Of a DNA stretch of 64,000 bases, positions 11,335 through 26,300 are shown piece after piece; positions within the stretch are counted from its first letter, which is position 1; each line of letters opens with the position of its first letter. The stretch is taken from positions 76,420,163 to 76,484,162 of the forward strand of contig NC_089795.1 of assembly GCF_040412425.1 (NCBI RefSeq), given 5' to 3'. The notes below the pieces were generated by a model. The model was not told the origin of the DNA. It ran no database searches and was given only the letters and a program-made list of their open reading frames with translations. This DNA is from Macrobrachium rosenbergii. Its lineage: Eukaryota; Arthropoda; Malacostraca; Decapoda; Palaemonidae. Position numbers and translations under genes: made by a program.

Positions 11335-14300
11335 GTAAGGTTTGGAAGTGTCCTCCGGGCTTCGGAAATCGCCGTAAATCGGCGAATCTCCTGTAGAAGG
11401 AGATCGGCTCAATAAATGTGTGTCTGTGCCTTTTTCGTGGCTTTAGCAGATGATGATTCGACGCGACTATTTCGTTTTGCTTCTTTCGCCATGGCTTTAA
11501 TATTGACCAGAGTTCGAGGAAGAAGTAAATGAAAGAGGAGGCGACTTTAAACGAGAAAATGTAAAAAAAGTGTTTGTTAGGTAACATTCCGTAAATTTTG
11601 CTGTAAGCCGCGTAGGACGACTTCGATCGCTTGGGGTCGGTCGCCGCTGCTGCTGCTGCCGCCGGCGACGCTGTTGGTGACGGTGAGTTTGAACTGTTGA
11701 CTGAATTCGCTAATTATTTCCCAATTAACCTGACAGAATGTCTTGTGACCCCATTCCACAATTCCCAGAGAAAACAGCAGGACCTTCGGGAGTATGTTTG
11801 GTATGTGGTTGCCAATCGTGTCCGTTTAGGAGGGACCATTGGGCTTGAGTAACCTACCAAAGCTTAGACCTAAGCTGACGGTGGGATTAAATTTCGAATA
11901 GATGGATAAGGGACGCATTACAGTATCCCGAAAGGAAGGGTGTTGAGCGATAGATTTCACCTTTGGCTTCCCCTGTATGTCTGTCTTACAGTGACTATAG
12001 CCAAGTAGGCCACCAGGTAGCCCTTCTGTAGCCCATGTGGTATAGTTTACCTTTAAACTATGGTAATAATCAAGTAGGAGTGTAGATGTAAGTTTTGTCT
12101 TGTGTGTTTGATGTGATTTTGACATGTATTTTCGTTGGAAATTGGTGGGAAACTGGAGATTTTTCATGTTAGTTGGGAAGTATCATAACCTAATGTTAAC
12201 TAGCCTAACCTAAGATGCCTTGGCCTAACTTGATGCCTCCCTACCCCACTTGGCTTTCCCAGATCATAAAGTGGCATGCAAGATTTAGCCCAAGGTAAGC
12301 TTCCCATAGGTGGCAGGTCTTACCTGACCTAGAGTGACATAAATAATAGAGAAGTAATATTCATTTTGTTGCTTATATATCCTAGGTTAACCTGTTTACC
12401 TCTATTCCTCTTCACAATTTAGCTTACCCTGACCTTAAAACATGGTTACCCACTACAGTATCCCTGTTGACGTTGGACCTAGTGGTGTGTTTAGTAGGAC
12501 AACCAACCATATCTGATGGATAAGTAGCTTATGTCAACTTCATCAACACCCTTAAAAATCATAGAAAAACATTATTTCAAATTTAAACCATGGTTCAGAT
12601 TTAAAGGCAATTTTTACATATTAAAAGTCACATTCAGGACTGTCTGAAAAATCCAAGCCTATTTCACATTTGAAACCATGTAACCTATCCCATGACAGCA
12701 TTGATATTCTAAGGTAAGTGTTTCTAGAGCCTGCAAAGATTTAAATATGCCTTTTTCTTAGAATACTGGTATTTTTGGCTTTGTTGACATTTGACACCCT
12801 TGACAGTATACAGGCAGGCCCCGGGTTATGACGGGTCCAGCTTACGACGTTCTGAGGGTACGACGCTTTTCAAATATATTCATCAGAAATTATTTCCTGG
12901 TTTACGATGCATGTTCTGGGGCTATGACACTTACAACGCCAATCCGACGGAAGAAATATGGCTACAAAACGGCAGAATAATAAAAATTTGGAGGTTTTTT
13001 GATGAAAAACTCAATAAAAAATGCAGTTTACATCATTTTCAATACACCCAAAGCATTAAAAGTAAGGTTTTCTTAGGATGTTTGATGATTTTTCAGTTTA
13101 CAACGATTTTTGGCTTACGATGTGGCGTAGGAACGGAACCCCCGGCGTAAACCGGGGACTGCTTGTACACAATATAAATATAACCGTACAATATTTCTTG
13201 CAAATTATTCTGGAATGAATTTTTAAATAGATATTGTATTGAAGAGCATACAACACACACACATATTGTATTGAAGAGCGTACAACACACACAGCCCAAG
13301 ATGCCATGACTTTCAAGTAATACCTTGGAGTGACTTATGAAAACCCAAAATCCAACATTGATTGTTAATTCAACATGTGGCACTGTAAGCGTGTGTAGTT
13401 ATTCCATGATAGGCTGTTAAGGTACGCTCTTGGAGAAAAACCTCAAGTTAGGGTTGCATTCATCATTCTGAGTGAAGAAACTACACTACAAGCGGGATTC
13501 ACAAGCTCGGTTAGCAAGCATTTGCACAGCTTGGTAAACATTGTAAATCACCAAAACACAGTTGCATTATATTTTTGTTGTTTATATTTATGTATAGCCA
13601 AAAGTGAATTGAATGACTTTCATACTTGTGTTGGCCAGTTTGAATCACAGGTTATCCTATTTATTTATGGAACTGGATGAGCCTATCTTATGTAGGTTGG
13701 TCAACAAGAGGTCGGCCAGGCTAGGTTAGTCTTACAAGCTAGGCTGCTCTGGGTAGTGAAGTGAAATTTTTACCTTCATCAGGCAAAAGTATACCATAGT
13801 TTTACCAGACCACTGAGCTGATTAACAGCTCTCTAGGGCTGGCCCGAAGGATTAGACTTATTTTACGTGGCTAAGAACCAATAGGTTACTTAGCAACAGG
13901 ACCTACAGCTTATTGTGAAATCCAAACCACATTATAATGAGAAATGAATTTCTATCACTAGAAATAAATTCCTCTAACTCTTCATCAGCCAGCCGAAGAC
14001 TCAAACTCGGGCCTAGCAAGTGCTAGTCCACAGCTCTACCGACTCGCCCAACGAAGAGCTAACATATGGGTGTAGTCAGACAGGAGGAGGGCCTCTATGA
14101 ATTCCAAGTTAAGACCAGAGTGGCTAAAGCCTTGCTACAGTTACTGTAATTCCCAGTATTGAAGGCATTCCAACCCCAAAGACATGCCTGAATTTTGACT
14201 GACACGAGAATATATTGAGTTGGTGGCTTTGCAGCTGGTGAACTGTTTGACTGTTTGTACAGTGAAGTTCGGACTGTGCCTGATACAGCGTGTTGATTTT

Positions 14301-17300
14301 GATGTTACATAAGCTTTACTGAATTTGACATACCAGGGAACTGAAAACTTGAACTTCTATTGTGTTAAAAATGTTCCATGGCCAACAGTGTCTCAGAGCA
14401 TACAAATGAGATTGTGATAGCATTGGATGTAGGCGTTTGCAGCAATTACTTTAAAGGAAAACTAAACACCACCTTGGGAAATATTAGAAAAATGGAATAA
14501 CATGTTGCCACGCTAGTATGACATCCCAGGTATAACAGAAATAACGATTAAACCTTTTATTTTCAAAACCTGAAATTATTTTGCACTTTATACCAAGTCC
14601 AACAAAGGTAACCTTCTTTGGGGTGTGGATAAACTTATGAAAAAACATACTCTTCGGCCATTTGGATACACAGTAAATTTCCAAGACATTTCAAGAAAAA
14701 ATTGCATCTTTAATTCCGGGAAATGTGGTAATTTGCATTCAGATTTGCGTTAATGTAATAAATATTGAATTTATTATTTGTTGTGGATGAAGTGAATGAT
14801 TTATGAATGGTAACTGCCAGTGTATTGAAAATGTAGTTATTCTGTATGAAAATTTTGAATGACCTCCATAGATTTTTACAATCTGTGATGGTCATTTCAA
14901 ATCTACTTTTAGTAGGATATAGATCTTGAGTTTTTTTTTTTTATAGTGTTAATAGGTTTAGCTGGCAAGAATATAAATTGTTATATTGTTATACGTAGTG
15001 GAAGTTTAGTGGTTTTATGCAGTATTGTATTCATATTTCAGCAAAGAAATGAAAAAGGTTGTCCCCAAATTAGATTAAAGTAAATCAAAATGTGAAGAAA
15101 TACCGTATATCCAAAAGTTTTTAATTATAAACAAAAATGTCAGATTATAGGACATGTATACTTAACAGCAATATGTTTTGGTAAATATGATTACTAAAAA
15201 AAGTATGGCCATTAGAAAATATATTACATGTACTTATACAATTGATGTTAAGGTTTATATTAAAACAAGGTAGGAACATTCACATATGATGAAAATAATC
15301 ATTAAAGATGTGTCTACATATGCAATGTGCAAGAATTTTCTACTTTGCAAATGCAAATGATAAATGTGTCCCCTGAAAATGTTTTAACAAGAGCCATGGG
15401 CAATTGCAAGCACTCATATATTTTATGTAGCATAATTGTGAAACCTTGCTGAAAATTGAATAAGTTACAGTCGACCAGTTCTTATAAATGGGTTATCTTT
15501 GTAGAATTTTTTACAACGATTGTAATCCCTCCATTTCATTTGCCCTCACTGGGGGGTAGTGCCATCAGTGCACCTCACATGGAGTACTTTAGGCATTACT
15601 TAAGGTTCTTTGCAGCGTCCTTTTGGCCCCTACCTGTGCAACCCCTTTCGTTCTTTTTACTGTACCGTATCTCCATTCATATTCTTTTCTCCATCTTACT
15701 TTCCACCCTCTCCTAACAATTGATTCATAATGCAACCGTGAGGTTTTCCTTCTTTTACACCTTTCAAAACTTTTTACTGTCAGTTTCCATTTGAGCGCTG
15801 AATGATCTCACTGGTCCCAGGACTTGGCCTTTGGCCTAAATTCTATACCTTTGTTCCATTCCATTTCATTTGAGATCATAGCTGCATGGCACTTATATTT
15901 GACGTGTTTCGTGAAGGAAAAAGAGCAATTTCTTGATAAGACGAAGGCTGCTTCATTCTTTCTTTGAAACCTGTAAGAATACCAAAACAGGACCTAAATA
16001 CATAAGCCATAGAATTGAAAAACATAGTGTTACTGGATAGTTTTTTTTTAGAGATGTGCAGTAACTGATAATTGGTCATAGTTGTCTAAATTGGGTAAAG
16101 GGTAATGGAAACTATTAGTGTTTGCAGTATTTTACATCATTACAAGCAAGAAGAAAAAATTGTAAAATGATAAAAGAGTGGGGAATGAAAAGGCATGTTT
16201 ATTTATTGTATGAAAGCTGTTGCTGTTGGATGGAAGTAAAGGAGGAGTTCAAATAACTTAAATCTTTAAGGCTAATTTAATTGTATCTAGTAATAAATAT
16301 CTTTATTTCTCATTTGTTACCGATAGGGAAATTAATTTTCTACCGTACTCTATCAGTGTTTGATATTAATAAACTTCCTATCTTTTTCACAGATATGCAG
16401 AGTGATGGGACATATCACTTGAAGATCCTTGTGCCAAGTGTGGCAGCAGGTGCAATTATCGGAAAAGGCGGTGAAACTATAGCCCAGTTACAGAAAGACA
16501 CTTCGGCTAGGGTGAAGATGTCAAAAGCTAATGATTTCTATCCAGGTAAGATCATTTGGCCTAATAAATGTAAAAACCTGTTTTTTTTTTTATATATATA
16601 TATAAAAAGGTGATACTACAGGGTTTTTATTTAAATAATTGGGGAATTTTATAGGGGATGCTTACACATAGGTATTGTGCATGTGACTGTGTTCCGAGTT
16701 GGAGCGCGAAAGTTTATATCTTAGAAAGTGTAGGTATTCAGAAACTATGGTCATCATAACTTAAACATTGCATACGTTACATATATGAGGCAATACAAAC
16801 CATTGTGCTACTAAAGCCTAATACAGACTGCCTCATAAGAATTTTCTTACTTTACATGTATATTTTATATATATGCACTTTATACTGAATATGCAAGAAT
16901 TATAAGAAAGTGTATAAAAACAAATAAAAAGGTAATAGATAACACATGTTAGTTATTCAGAAATGATAAATATTCTGAAATGAGGCCATTAGGTCTTTCA
17001 GACAGGCTAAATATTTTGAAATGAACCCAGTAGGTTATTCCTTGGAAAAGAATGTCTACATGAAAAAGAGAACAGAGAAGAATATATCTTAGGCTCATTA
17101 ATATCATGATAATGATAATCTTGAAGCGAGTATGAGCATTCAGTGGATACCTCTCATTCACTATGGCTTGCCATGCCAGTATACAAAATGACACCCTGTT
17201 AGCATAGTTGGGTTTCATATTTATATATGTGTTTTCTTTGAGGAGTGGAGGGATTTGAAAGGTGTATCTCTGAAGTCAAAATTGTTTTCCCTTAAATCCC

Positions 17301-20300
17301 TGAAACCTAACTTTATTGGTCAGTGCATGGTTAATTTCAAGCTCAGTAATTTTCATAAAGATTGTAAATGGTACCAGTAAAATTTCCAAATCTACTGAAG
17401 TATTGTGTGTCACCCAGTTACGAGAGGTGGGAGATCCTTCCATTGTGCTATCCAAGAGATCTAGTACTCTTGAGAATTGTTAGAAACAAATTGGAATTTG
17501 CCTATTTATGTTCTTTAGATTAAAAATAACTAAATACTGTATCTGTTGAACACACACAGACTAGGAAGGGACATCCATCTGTATTTAACGAGTACTGATG
17601 TTACTGTACTACAATGTAGGGCCTTGTATCCAGAAACCATCTACCAAGGAGAGGCAATCAAGAATGAAATATTCAGAAATCACCCAATTCAAAACTTGAA
17701 CAGATTTCGTCCTTTATACATTCCATAGCATACCTGGCTCATTCGAAACCTAACAGCAATTATTATTGTGCATATTTAAAAGATAACGAAGAGTACTTGG
17801 AAAGGCTGTCGTAGATTACAAACTTGCATAAAGACCATATAGTTTCATCAGCAGTGGTTAATTCCTGTTAAGATACCGTCCAGCACAGTTTTAGGGAACT
17901 ATGATTTGACCCAGGGTTGTGATATTTGCCAGGGTACAGTGGTGACTTCTATCTATAATACTTCTACCGTAATGCCAACTATCACAAGCAGCAATTGGAT
18001 TCACCAGTTTATTTTTTGTATTATGTTAAAGTATTTTAGGGAAAACACTCTGAAAGTGACAAAATAAAAATCAATTATTGGTAGTTAAAAAAGAATTTGA
18101 GATGGTTTTCGGGCGAAAAAATTTCAGATTTTTAACATCTTTCAAAGGTTAATGACCTTTGAATATTTTGGCAGCAAATTGCTGAAAGAAAATGGAGGAG
18201 AATTTTGAAAGGTCATGTTGACCGAATGCTTAGATTCATGTCCAAACTTCTGTGGGTAGACCATATTAGCTGGGACATGTACTGATCTTATGAGAAGGTT
18301 TGCAGTTGTGATAGGAAGTAGCAGAGTTACCATTGCTGAAGTCCAGATAATCTTACAGAAGGGTGTAGAAGACAGCCTGTCCAACGGGAGAATTTGGGAA
18401 GAAAAAACAAAAGAGAGCGGAGGAAAGTCATTTATATAAGCTCAAGGATGTCATTTGATGCAATTTAGTAGAAAAATTCTTCAGTTGATAAACAAGATTT
18501 ACATGTGGTTTTAAGGAAGAATTGGACTGGTTTCTGTTACCAAGAAAATTAACCTATCTTCCAGCTGAAATGGAGATACGAAGTGCCTAAAACAGAAAAA
18601 TAGAGAAAAATCATTTTACATTTACCCTTGAAGGGAAAGTAGGATGTATAAAAGTAGAGGATGTCTTTTGGAATTTTCCTTCCAATACAGTTTCTGTTCT
18701 AGAAGCAGGCTGTTATAAGATTTAAGAGAAAATGGTTTGCTCATGAGATACTGATTTTAAGGTTATCTGACAAAAAATACAGAATGATATACAAAAGGAT
18801 AATTCAGAATTAATATTTCTTTTAAGCAGCAAATGCTATCTTGTAGCTTTTACAGTGCTTGCTTGTTTTATGAAAGGTGTTGTTTTTTCTTTCATCTGCT
18901 GCTTATTCTATATTTTAATGAAAATGTTAAAATTCATTTAAAAGTAAAGTTTCACACACACACAAAGAGCATGCAATATACAGTACAGTACTGTATTACA
19001 TAGGTTGGGTCTTGCGAAATGTGTGACGTGCTTAACACTTGTAAAATGTAGATTTTTGTCCTTGCATATGTTACCCAAGTAGTAGTAATACTCCACATTC
19101 TAGTTTTTTTTTTTGTGTGTGTGATGGCCTTAATAGTTTTTTCAGGTGTCTTCTAGGCTGAATTTTACCATCGGGTACAAAATATATATATAGTTATGTT
19201 CTTCATTACCCAAATAATGTGGGCTTAAATCTTTATGCTAAACCATAAGCTTTCATTGTCTTGAAAAACCAGGAAATTCAAGGAAAACTAAAACTGGTTA
19301 CTCAGTCATATTCAGAGATGTAACAAATGGTTTTTGTTTAAAGCAGAAAGTTAAGGGGAAACCATGAACTTGTAGTTTTATGAAATTTTTGGTGCACAAT
19401 AGTAATAACTGTATGGAACCGTATGACATATAGCCTAATGTTGATAAGAGCACAAAATATCCTCTTAGTGATCCTATTGTGAAGGATAGATATTTAATTG
19501 AATATATATTCATGTGAGCAAGCACTGTATCTTATTGAAACTTTTTGTTGCAGGTACAACGGAAAGGGTGTGTCTCATCACGGGGAATGTAGATGCCATT
19601 TTAACTGTGTTGTCATTTATAATGGAAAAAATCAAAGAGAAGCCTGATCCAAATGCCAAACCAGCAATAGATTTTGACAACAAGCAAACTGCAGAGAGAG
19701 AGAAACAGGTAATTTGGTTTTACAGTGTTTCGAAAACAGTTGGCTTTTTTTTTTCTTTGAAAAGGGACAGGCATTTTTATATAGGTTGGTGCATTTCTTT
19801 GTGTACAGTACAGTATAGTTGGATGTGTAATATGTACAAATGTTTTAATGCAATTTATTATCCTGGTAGAAGTTACTGGCTGCTCTTGTAATTGAACAAC
19901 ATAGCTATAGCAGCTTCACTAATTAACTTTGGAAACAAGCGCATGGATTTTACCAGGTGACTGGTGTAGCCGAAGACAAAATTTTTAATAAGAAAAACCC
20001 AGTCGTGGATAAGTCGCACACATCATTACCAATAGGAAAGTGAGTAATTTAACCAAGTATAAGTAAAGTATTGTGAATTTAAAAAATGCCAATTCCCAAC
20101 GTTATCACTTTTGATTCTCAGTTTTACAACATGAGTCATAAATGAAAAGTTGAGGTAAATCTGTTTGTACATATGGAATGGATTAAATCAGAAAGCTCTT
20201 GAGGAGCAGAGTATATTTAGACATTAATAGTACTGTAGTGTTATAGCATAGTAGGTTAAGTAATAATATTATAGTGTTATAGCATAGGTTAAATAATAAT

Positions 20301-23300
20301 GTAGTGTTATAGCATAGGTTGACTGTGGAGATTTTCATAGCTATTAGTAGTTAACCCAAGTAGCCCCACTGTCCGTTTTAATGTGAATTGTGAAAGTATA
20401 AAACAGCAATGAAAATCTGACGGGCAAGCACGAACATCAAAAATATAATGTACTACTCTCCTCTACCATGGATCTATAGAGCACCACTGCTCATGGTGTG
20501 TACACAGATTATGTCTTCTTAACCCATCCCAACTCTTAGGATCTCAATTGCCTCTTTCCACCAATACTATAGTCCCTTCTGGTCCTATCCCTCCAGAGGC
20601 CTCAGGCCTTTGCTCTTTGACTTTGCAGAGATAGAGGTCACATTTCATGGAGTTGGACCAGTGCAGAAGATGTCTTCGAACTTTTCCATCTTTTTATATC
20701 TCCATATAGCCTGTATCCATGTAGGGGGGTACTGCCATCAGTGCACCTCACATAGTGCACTTTAAGCATTAATTAATGTACTGTGTAGCATCCTTTCGGC
20801 CCCGAGCTGGAACCCTGTCATTTCTTTCTTTGTACCTCCATTCATGTTCTTGTTCTTTTATCTTACTCTTACTTTCCACCCTCTCATTTCAATTGTTTCT
20901 TAGTGCAACTGCAAAGTTTTCCTTTTGTTGCACCCATAAAACCTTTTAGTCTCGGTTTCCCTTTGAGTGCTGGATGACCTCATAGGTCTCAGAGTTTGGA
21001 CTTTGCCCTAAATTTTGTATTCCATTCCATACATTATATATAATATAGAAATCAGCTATCATGTCAAATAAAATCCAACTCGTATACCATAATAGAGAAA
21101 AATCAGACTGGGAAAAATGCCTGTTCTACATCAGACAAATTCCACTATACGATCTTTTAAATAGATCATAGTGAAACTGACGATATCACAAATTTCAGTA
21201 CTAATTCAGCAAGTGAGTATATCCCAAAATCCTTACCTGATGATAGTATAACAAACGAAATGTTCCTTGTGGTGTGAAGAATTATCATAACGAAGTCATC
21301 AAAAATGTTGGGTAGAAATTAGTTACTCAATAATCTCTTGAAGTTTTACTGTTTCTAAGGTGACAAAATTTCAAAAGTAATTTTGACTGCCAAGATGTGC
21401 AATAACACTTATGCTCCAACTGCATCTGAAATATCAAATGTATTTGGAAAATACTTTGAACATATTAATATTAGGCAAAATCTGGATGTGTACTATTGTG
21501 AATGTAAATAAAAAAAAAATTCTGAACATACTATTAGTTTTGAAATAATGTTTGATGTGGTCAGATGTATGGCTCCCTTACTTTAGAACCACGTGCTTAA
21601 ATTCCTTAACCAACTGTTGAAAAAAAAAACAATCTCTTTCTAAAAGATGTGAAATTATTATGCCAGGCAAAGGTTATAGCAGTTCTTTTCTAAAAGATGT
21701 GAAATTATTATACCAGGCAAAGGTTATAGCAGTTCTTAAAACTAAAGAACAGGAACTCTTTATAACTGATGAAAAAATGTAGATTTTCACAAGATCAGTA
21801 CAGTAATTGGAAAATGATGCTCACAGGAACAGTAGCTTGAGAATGGTGTTCACAAGGAAGTGTGTTCTGTAGGACATTGATCATACTAGCAGTTAGCATT
21901 ACGAATAACAAATAACAGTTGCTACCAAGTGAAATTAAAATTAGTTTGAACCATATAGAGATGCCTTTGATATTATACCACTTGAAACCTATGATATGCA
22001 CTTCATATTTTCTCTGTTGTCATCCCAGTATTAGCAAGGTACCCGGATCTCTTCAGTTGGTGGAAAAACTTAGCATCAGGTGGAAAAATATGTTAACTAA
22101 AGACAAGAAAAGTTTAAAAAATGTAAACATGCTTTTATTAAAATGCACAAAAAAGTAAAAAATAATTTTTTGAGACACCAGGATTTTCTTACAATCAATC
22201 ATGTCTCCAAAAATAAAAACGTGGACGCCAAACATGGAAGGAAATACTACAAGAAAAGAAATATACTTTTTGATTTCTTGTAGCATTTCCTTCCGTGTTT
22301 GGCACACCCACTTTCATTTTGTAGACATGATTAATTGTGAGAAAATCCTGGTGCATCTCAAAAAATTACTTTTACTTTTTAGTACATTTTAATAAAAGCT
22401 TGATTAAAAACATTATTTTTTATACTTTTCAGTTTTGACAGAAATTGTTACCAATTTATGATTGTAACAAAAAAATAATTTAACATGGTAACTTGTTGAG
22501 TTAAAGGAGGTTTGAAAAATCTGAAGATTTTCATACAAATCCTGAGATACTGGGAGAGGTCATTGTAGGGTCATTAGAGGTCACTGCTGACCTCCTGATC
22601 ATGTAAGGTTGTATTGTCACGGGGATTGATTAACCATGCAAAATCTCAAGCCCATCGGACAAAGGGAACGGGTTGAAAATTGAGTTACAAGTTCTGACCC
22701 AAACAGACAGACAGATGGAGCAAGTTCTGACCCAAACAGACAGATAGACAGATGCAACAGTCAAGTTAAATAAAAGCATGTAAAAATCTGACACCAATCT
22801 GCCAGAATTAAAAGTTAAGGTCAAGTGTTTGGTAGTCACATGCAGCTGGCAAGCACACAAAAGCTATCATGTATAGTGGCTGGAGCTGTTAGATGAACTT
22901 GTTTTTTAGTACTGACTGTTTGATCTACTTGAGATAAAAGAAGCTATTTATAGGGCAGTGTGTCAAACTTTGTTAAGAAGCTTAGATATAATGTAGAATG
23001 AAGGGTTCATAATCTTCACTGGAATCTTCAAGTCTTTCCCAAATAAATCTGCAAGTTGAGAGAGTGAACCCTCTTTCTCTCCACCATGACTTAGTAACCA
23101 ATAAAGATTCAAGGAAGCTACTTGTTAGCTCTTTTTTTAAAAAAGGCTTTTCAATCAAAGAAGAGTTTTAATAATCTTTCACCATTCTCAGAGCTAATGG
23201 AAGCTGTGGATTAATAAATTTAAACTCAAAATTTTCTTAATACAACTTCTTGGATTATGTGTAAAATACTTCTCTGTGCACACTTGTACTATCTATTCTG

Positions 23301-26300
23301 TCTTTGAATTGGTTACACTTTGCTGGCCCCTTGGTGTGTGGTGAATAACTCACGACCCGGTCCGAGAATGTTGAGAATGCAGAACAACAGTTACAGTCAT
23401 CTTTAGTGATTATCCCATTTTCATCTAACAAATTAAATCTGACACCAAAACCAAATTCTAGAAAGAATTTTTTCTTAATTTTCACCGTTATTAGTCTGTT
23501 CAGTTATTAAATTTTAAGAGTTGCAGTATAATATTAAGAACAAACCTTTTGGGCCAGTGCTGTTAGAATTATGATGTTTTACTCGGTGTTTTTCTTGAAT
23601 TTTTTAATAATTATGGTGATTATTATTATTATATTAGCACCATCTTCAGTGTGCCACACAAAATTATTGTAAATAAGTATAAATTACTTATGTGTTATTT
23701 GTGTTACTGTATTTTCCTTTGTCTGTGTAATATATAAATTAACCTGACCAGGAAAATATTAATAGTACTGTTATTCTATTAAAGGTAGGCTAGTCCTTCC
23801 CTGAACCTCTAGCTTAAGCCACATTATTTTTGTAATTACAAATAGAGTTTTAGCAAACTTTGCATCTTAGCCTAATTCTGGGTTTACATAATTTAGTTAT
23901 CTACCACCCATCAAATTGCGAAGCATGTGGATGGCAGCACTTGGTTGTCTTATGGTTTAAACATTACTTCCTGGCAACCAAATCTGTGTGAATCCCAGGC
24001 CATAATTGGTAAATATGGCCTTATTCTGGTAAAACCCGTTGTTCCTCTGTTGACATAAATAATAAATTTTGTACATGGTAGTTGATCAGTTGACTTGGGT
24101 TGCAGCCAGGATGAAGATGGACTTTCATTAGTAACCTCATCCCAAAACTGCTGACTGAGAATTGGGAAAGTTAATGCCTTCTGGAGCCATATTCTCCTAG
24201 GGGAAAACTTTCATTGGTGAAAAAGTAGACCTGATAGCATACTCAATTCCTAGATACTAGAATTCAAAAGTGAATATCATTATTTAAAAGAAATTAACTG
24301 GGTTAATTGAAAATGTTGAATTGCTTGGTATTCAGCTGAACTTGAATTGCCTTGCAGCATTGCAGTATGTGTGCGCTCACCATGGTATATCCACTGATAA
24401 AAATGCCTGCCCTCTTTTTTTATTTTAATTTATGGTAACAAGTTAAATATCCGTTGAGCTATTTGAATACTGTACTAGCATTAATACTTTATCCTTCCCA
24501 CTGGTAATATGATTCTCATCATTAAGTCCAATTCATCTACCTTCATCAGATTTCAAGAAGTGCTCGCTCCCCACAGGTGAAGATTTTGGTCCCAAACAGC
24601 ACAGCTGGGATGATTATTGGGAAAGGCGGGACGTACATAAAGCAAATTAAGGAAGATAGTGGAGCTTATGTACAGATATCACAGAAAGCTAAAGACCAGT
24701 CTTTAGCAGAACGTTGTATAACAGTTATATGTAAGTTTGAACAATATTTTACTTTTATATTCATCTGGTAAGTTTTGAATTTACTGCATTAATATTTGGC
24801 TTGTAACCTTCTTGCATATTTTCTCCTTCATTCATAATAGTCTGTGTTAAGAAATAAGTGAGGTAATTGAGCTTGTTTTAAATATTATAAAGGACTGTGC
24901 TATTGTGAAAACTAGGAGTGGGTTTTGAACAAGCCCTTTTTTTGTTTCCTGATTTTCCTGTAATCTTTAAATTCCAAGATTCTGGTGGTGATTAATGGTC
25001 ATAGTATTTCAAGTAATCATTCTGTACCTGGCTGGTATTTAAGGAAAAGATCATTTCAAGGCCATTTCATTTTGTAATGATTTTGGTTAAGAAATGTAGG
25101 TGTAATCACAATTGTAGGTTGAGTTATTTTGCTCCCACCTTGAAGACACCCCAGTTTTGACTTTCAATTTTTGGAAATGAAAAATAAATATATCTCACAG
25201 GGGTGCCACATTCAATTGTCTCAGTGCACTAAGTACCGTAGCTTCAAACTGCTACAGTGTTTTGATTTTTCTAGTTTTTTCAGTTCATGTATTTTGAAAA
25301 TATTTTGCATTATGCTTTTTCAAGTTCATTCATATTTATATTAAGTAAGCTTACTTTGCATTATGCTTTTTCAAGTTCGTTCATATTAATATTAAGTAAG
25401 CTTTTCTATTGTTAACATATCAGCAAACTGAAAAATAGAATAGATTACAAAGTAACATTAACAACGTAAACTACCCAGCCATCTAGTTGCAGAAATTGCC
25501 TTGGCCAACATTTTGTGTTTTAATGGATGGGCCTACAGCTGGTGGTGTATTTTAAGATTGGATGTAGGCTTATGCAGTAATTTTTTTTAATCTCTGAAAA
25601 GGAAAACTAAGCACTATAATAGGCAATATTACAAATACAGAATGATGTTTTGTTGCACAGTTATACTTAGTTAAGACAGCACAAAGGTATTTCTCAACTA
25701 GAACAAAAAAAAAAAAGAGAATAAATAATAAAGTCCACAAAATACAGATGTAACAAATAAAGAAACTTTTTAATCTTAAAACTTTAAAATATTTTGCACA
25801 TTGTTACCAGGTGTAAAAAAGTCAAATGTGAATTTCTGAAGAAACTCATAAAATAAAAGCAACATATGTATAGTATTACAAAATTTCCACTTTGGTAGTG
25901 ATAGTCTTGCTTTAATAAGATTTACCAATTAATTCTAACACAGCACAAGCTTACTTTTGTCAGCTAATCTTGTTCCCTTCAAGTCAGAGAGTTATTTTAG
26001 GAAAGCAAAAATACGGATGATATTAGTATGCAGTATTCAAGTTACTACTTATCCTGCCCATATGTGAATGAATTTTTTGGAGCTGCTTAATTTGTTTTTT
26101 ATATAAATTTTGTTTATTTACTATTTTAACCAAGAATGAAACATACAGTTCATCATAAATAGAGATAGTCTTCCTCTTGGGTTAATTTGATCTGATGAAT
26201 ACCTTATTGGCTTCTAGGATGCACTGTAAATTTCTGAGCCTTATTTTAGGAAAAAGAATGGCAGCTTTAATGCCAGGAAGTATACATACAGTGTGTCCTC

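Larger units (their letters stand above)
11335..16392 (+). other. Intron 1 of Nova/Pasilla gene
   Basis: A 5,058-bp phase-1 intron. It holds a GC-rich block with a donor-like end at 11616-11682, a Tigger-type MITE (12811-13165), a tRNA-derived SINE (13788-14060) and a family A repeat (15551-15868). The rest is AT-rich and featureless. Confidence 0.85.
19709..24576 (+). other. Intron 3 of Nova/Pasilla gene
   Basis: A 4,868-bp phase-0 intron. It contains a short minisatellite (about 20227-20322), a family A repeat (20724-21030), a 50-bp tandem duplication (21636-21738), a foldback element (22101-22432) and a small duplicated block (about 22685-22755). No additional exon was recognised. Confidence 0.85.

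Noticed and set aside
19709..24576. Search for the vertebrate-type Nova cassette exon between KH1 and KH2
   Set aside because: No in-phase short exon with convincing borders was recognised in this intron.
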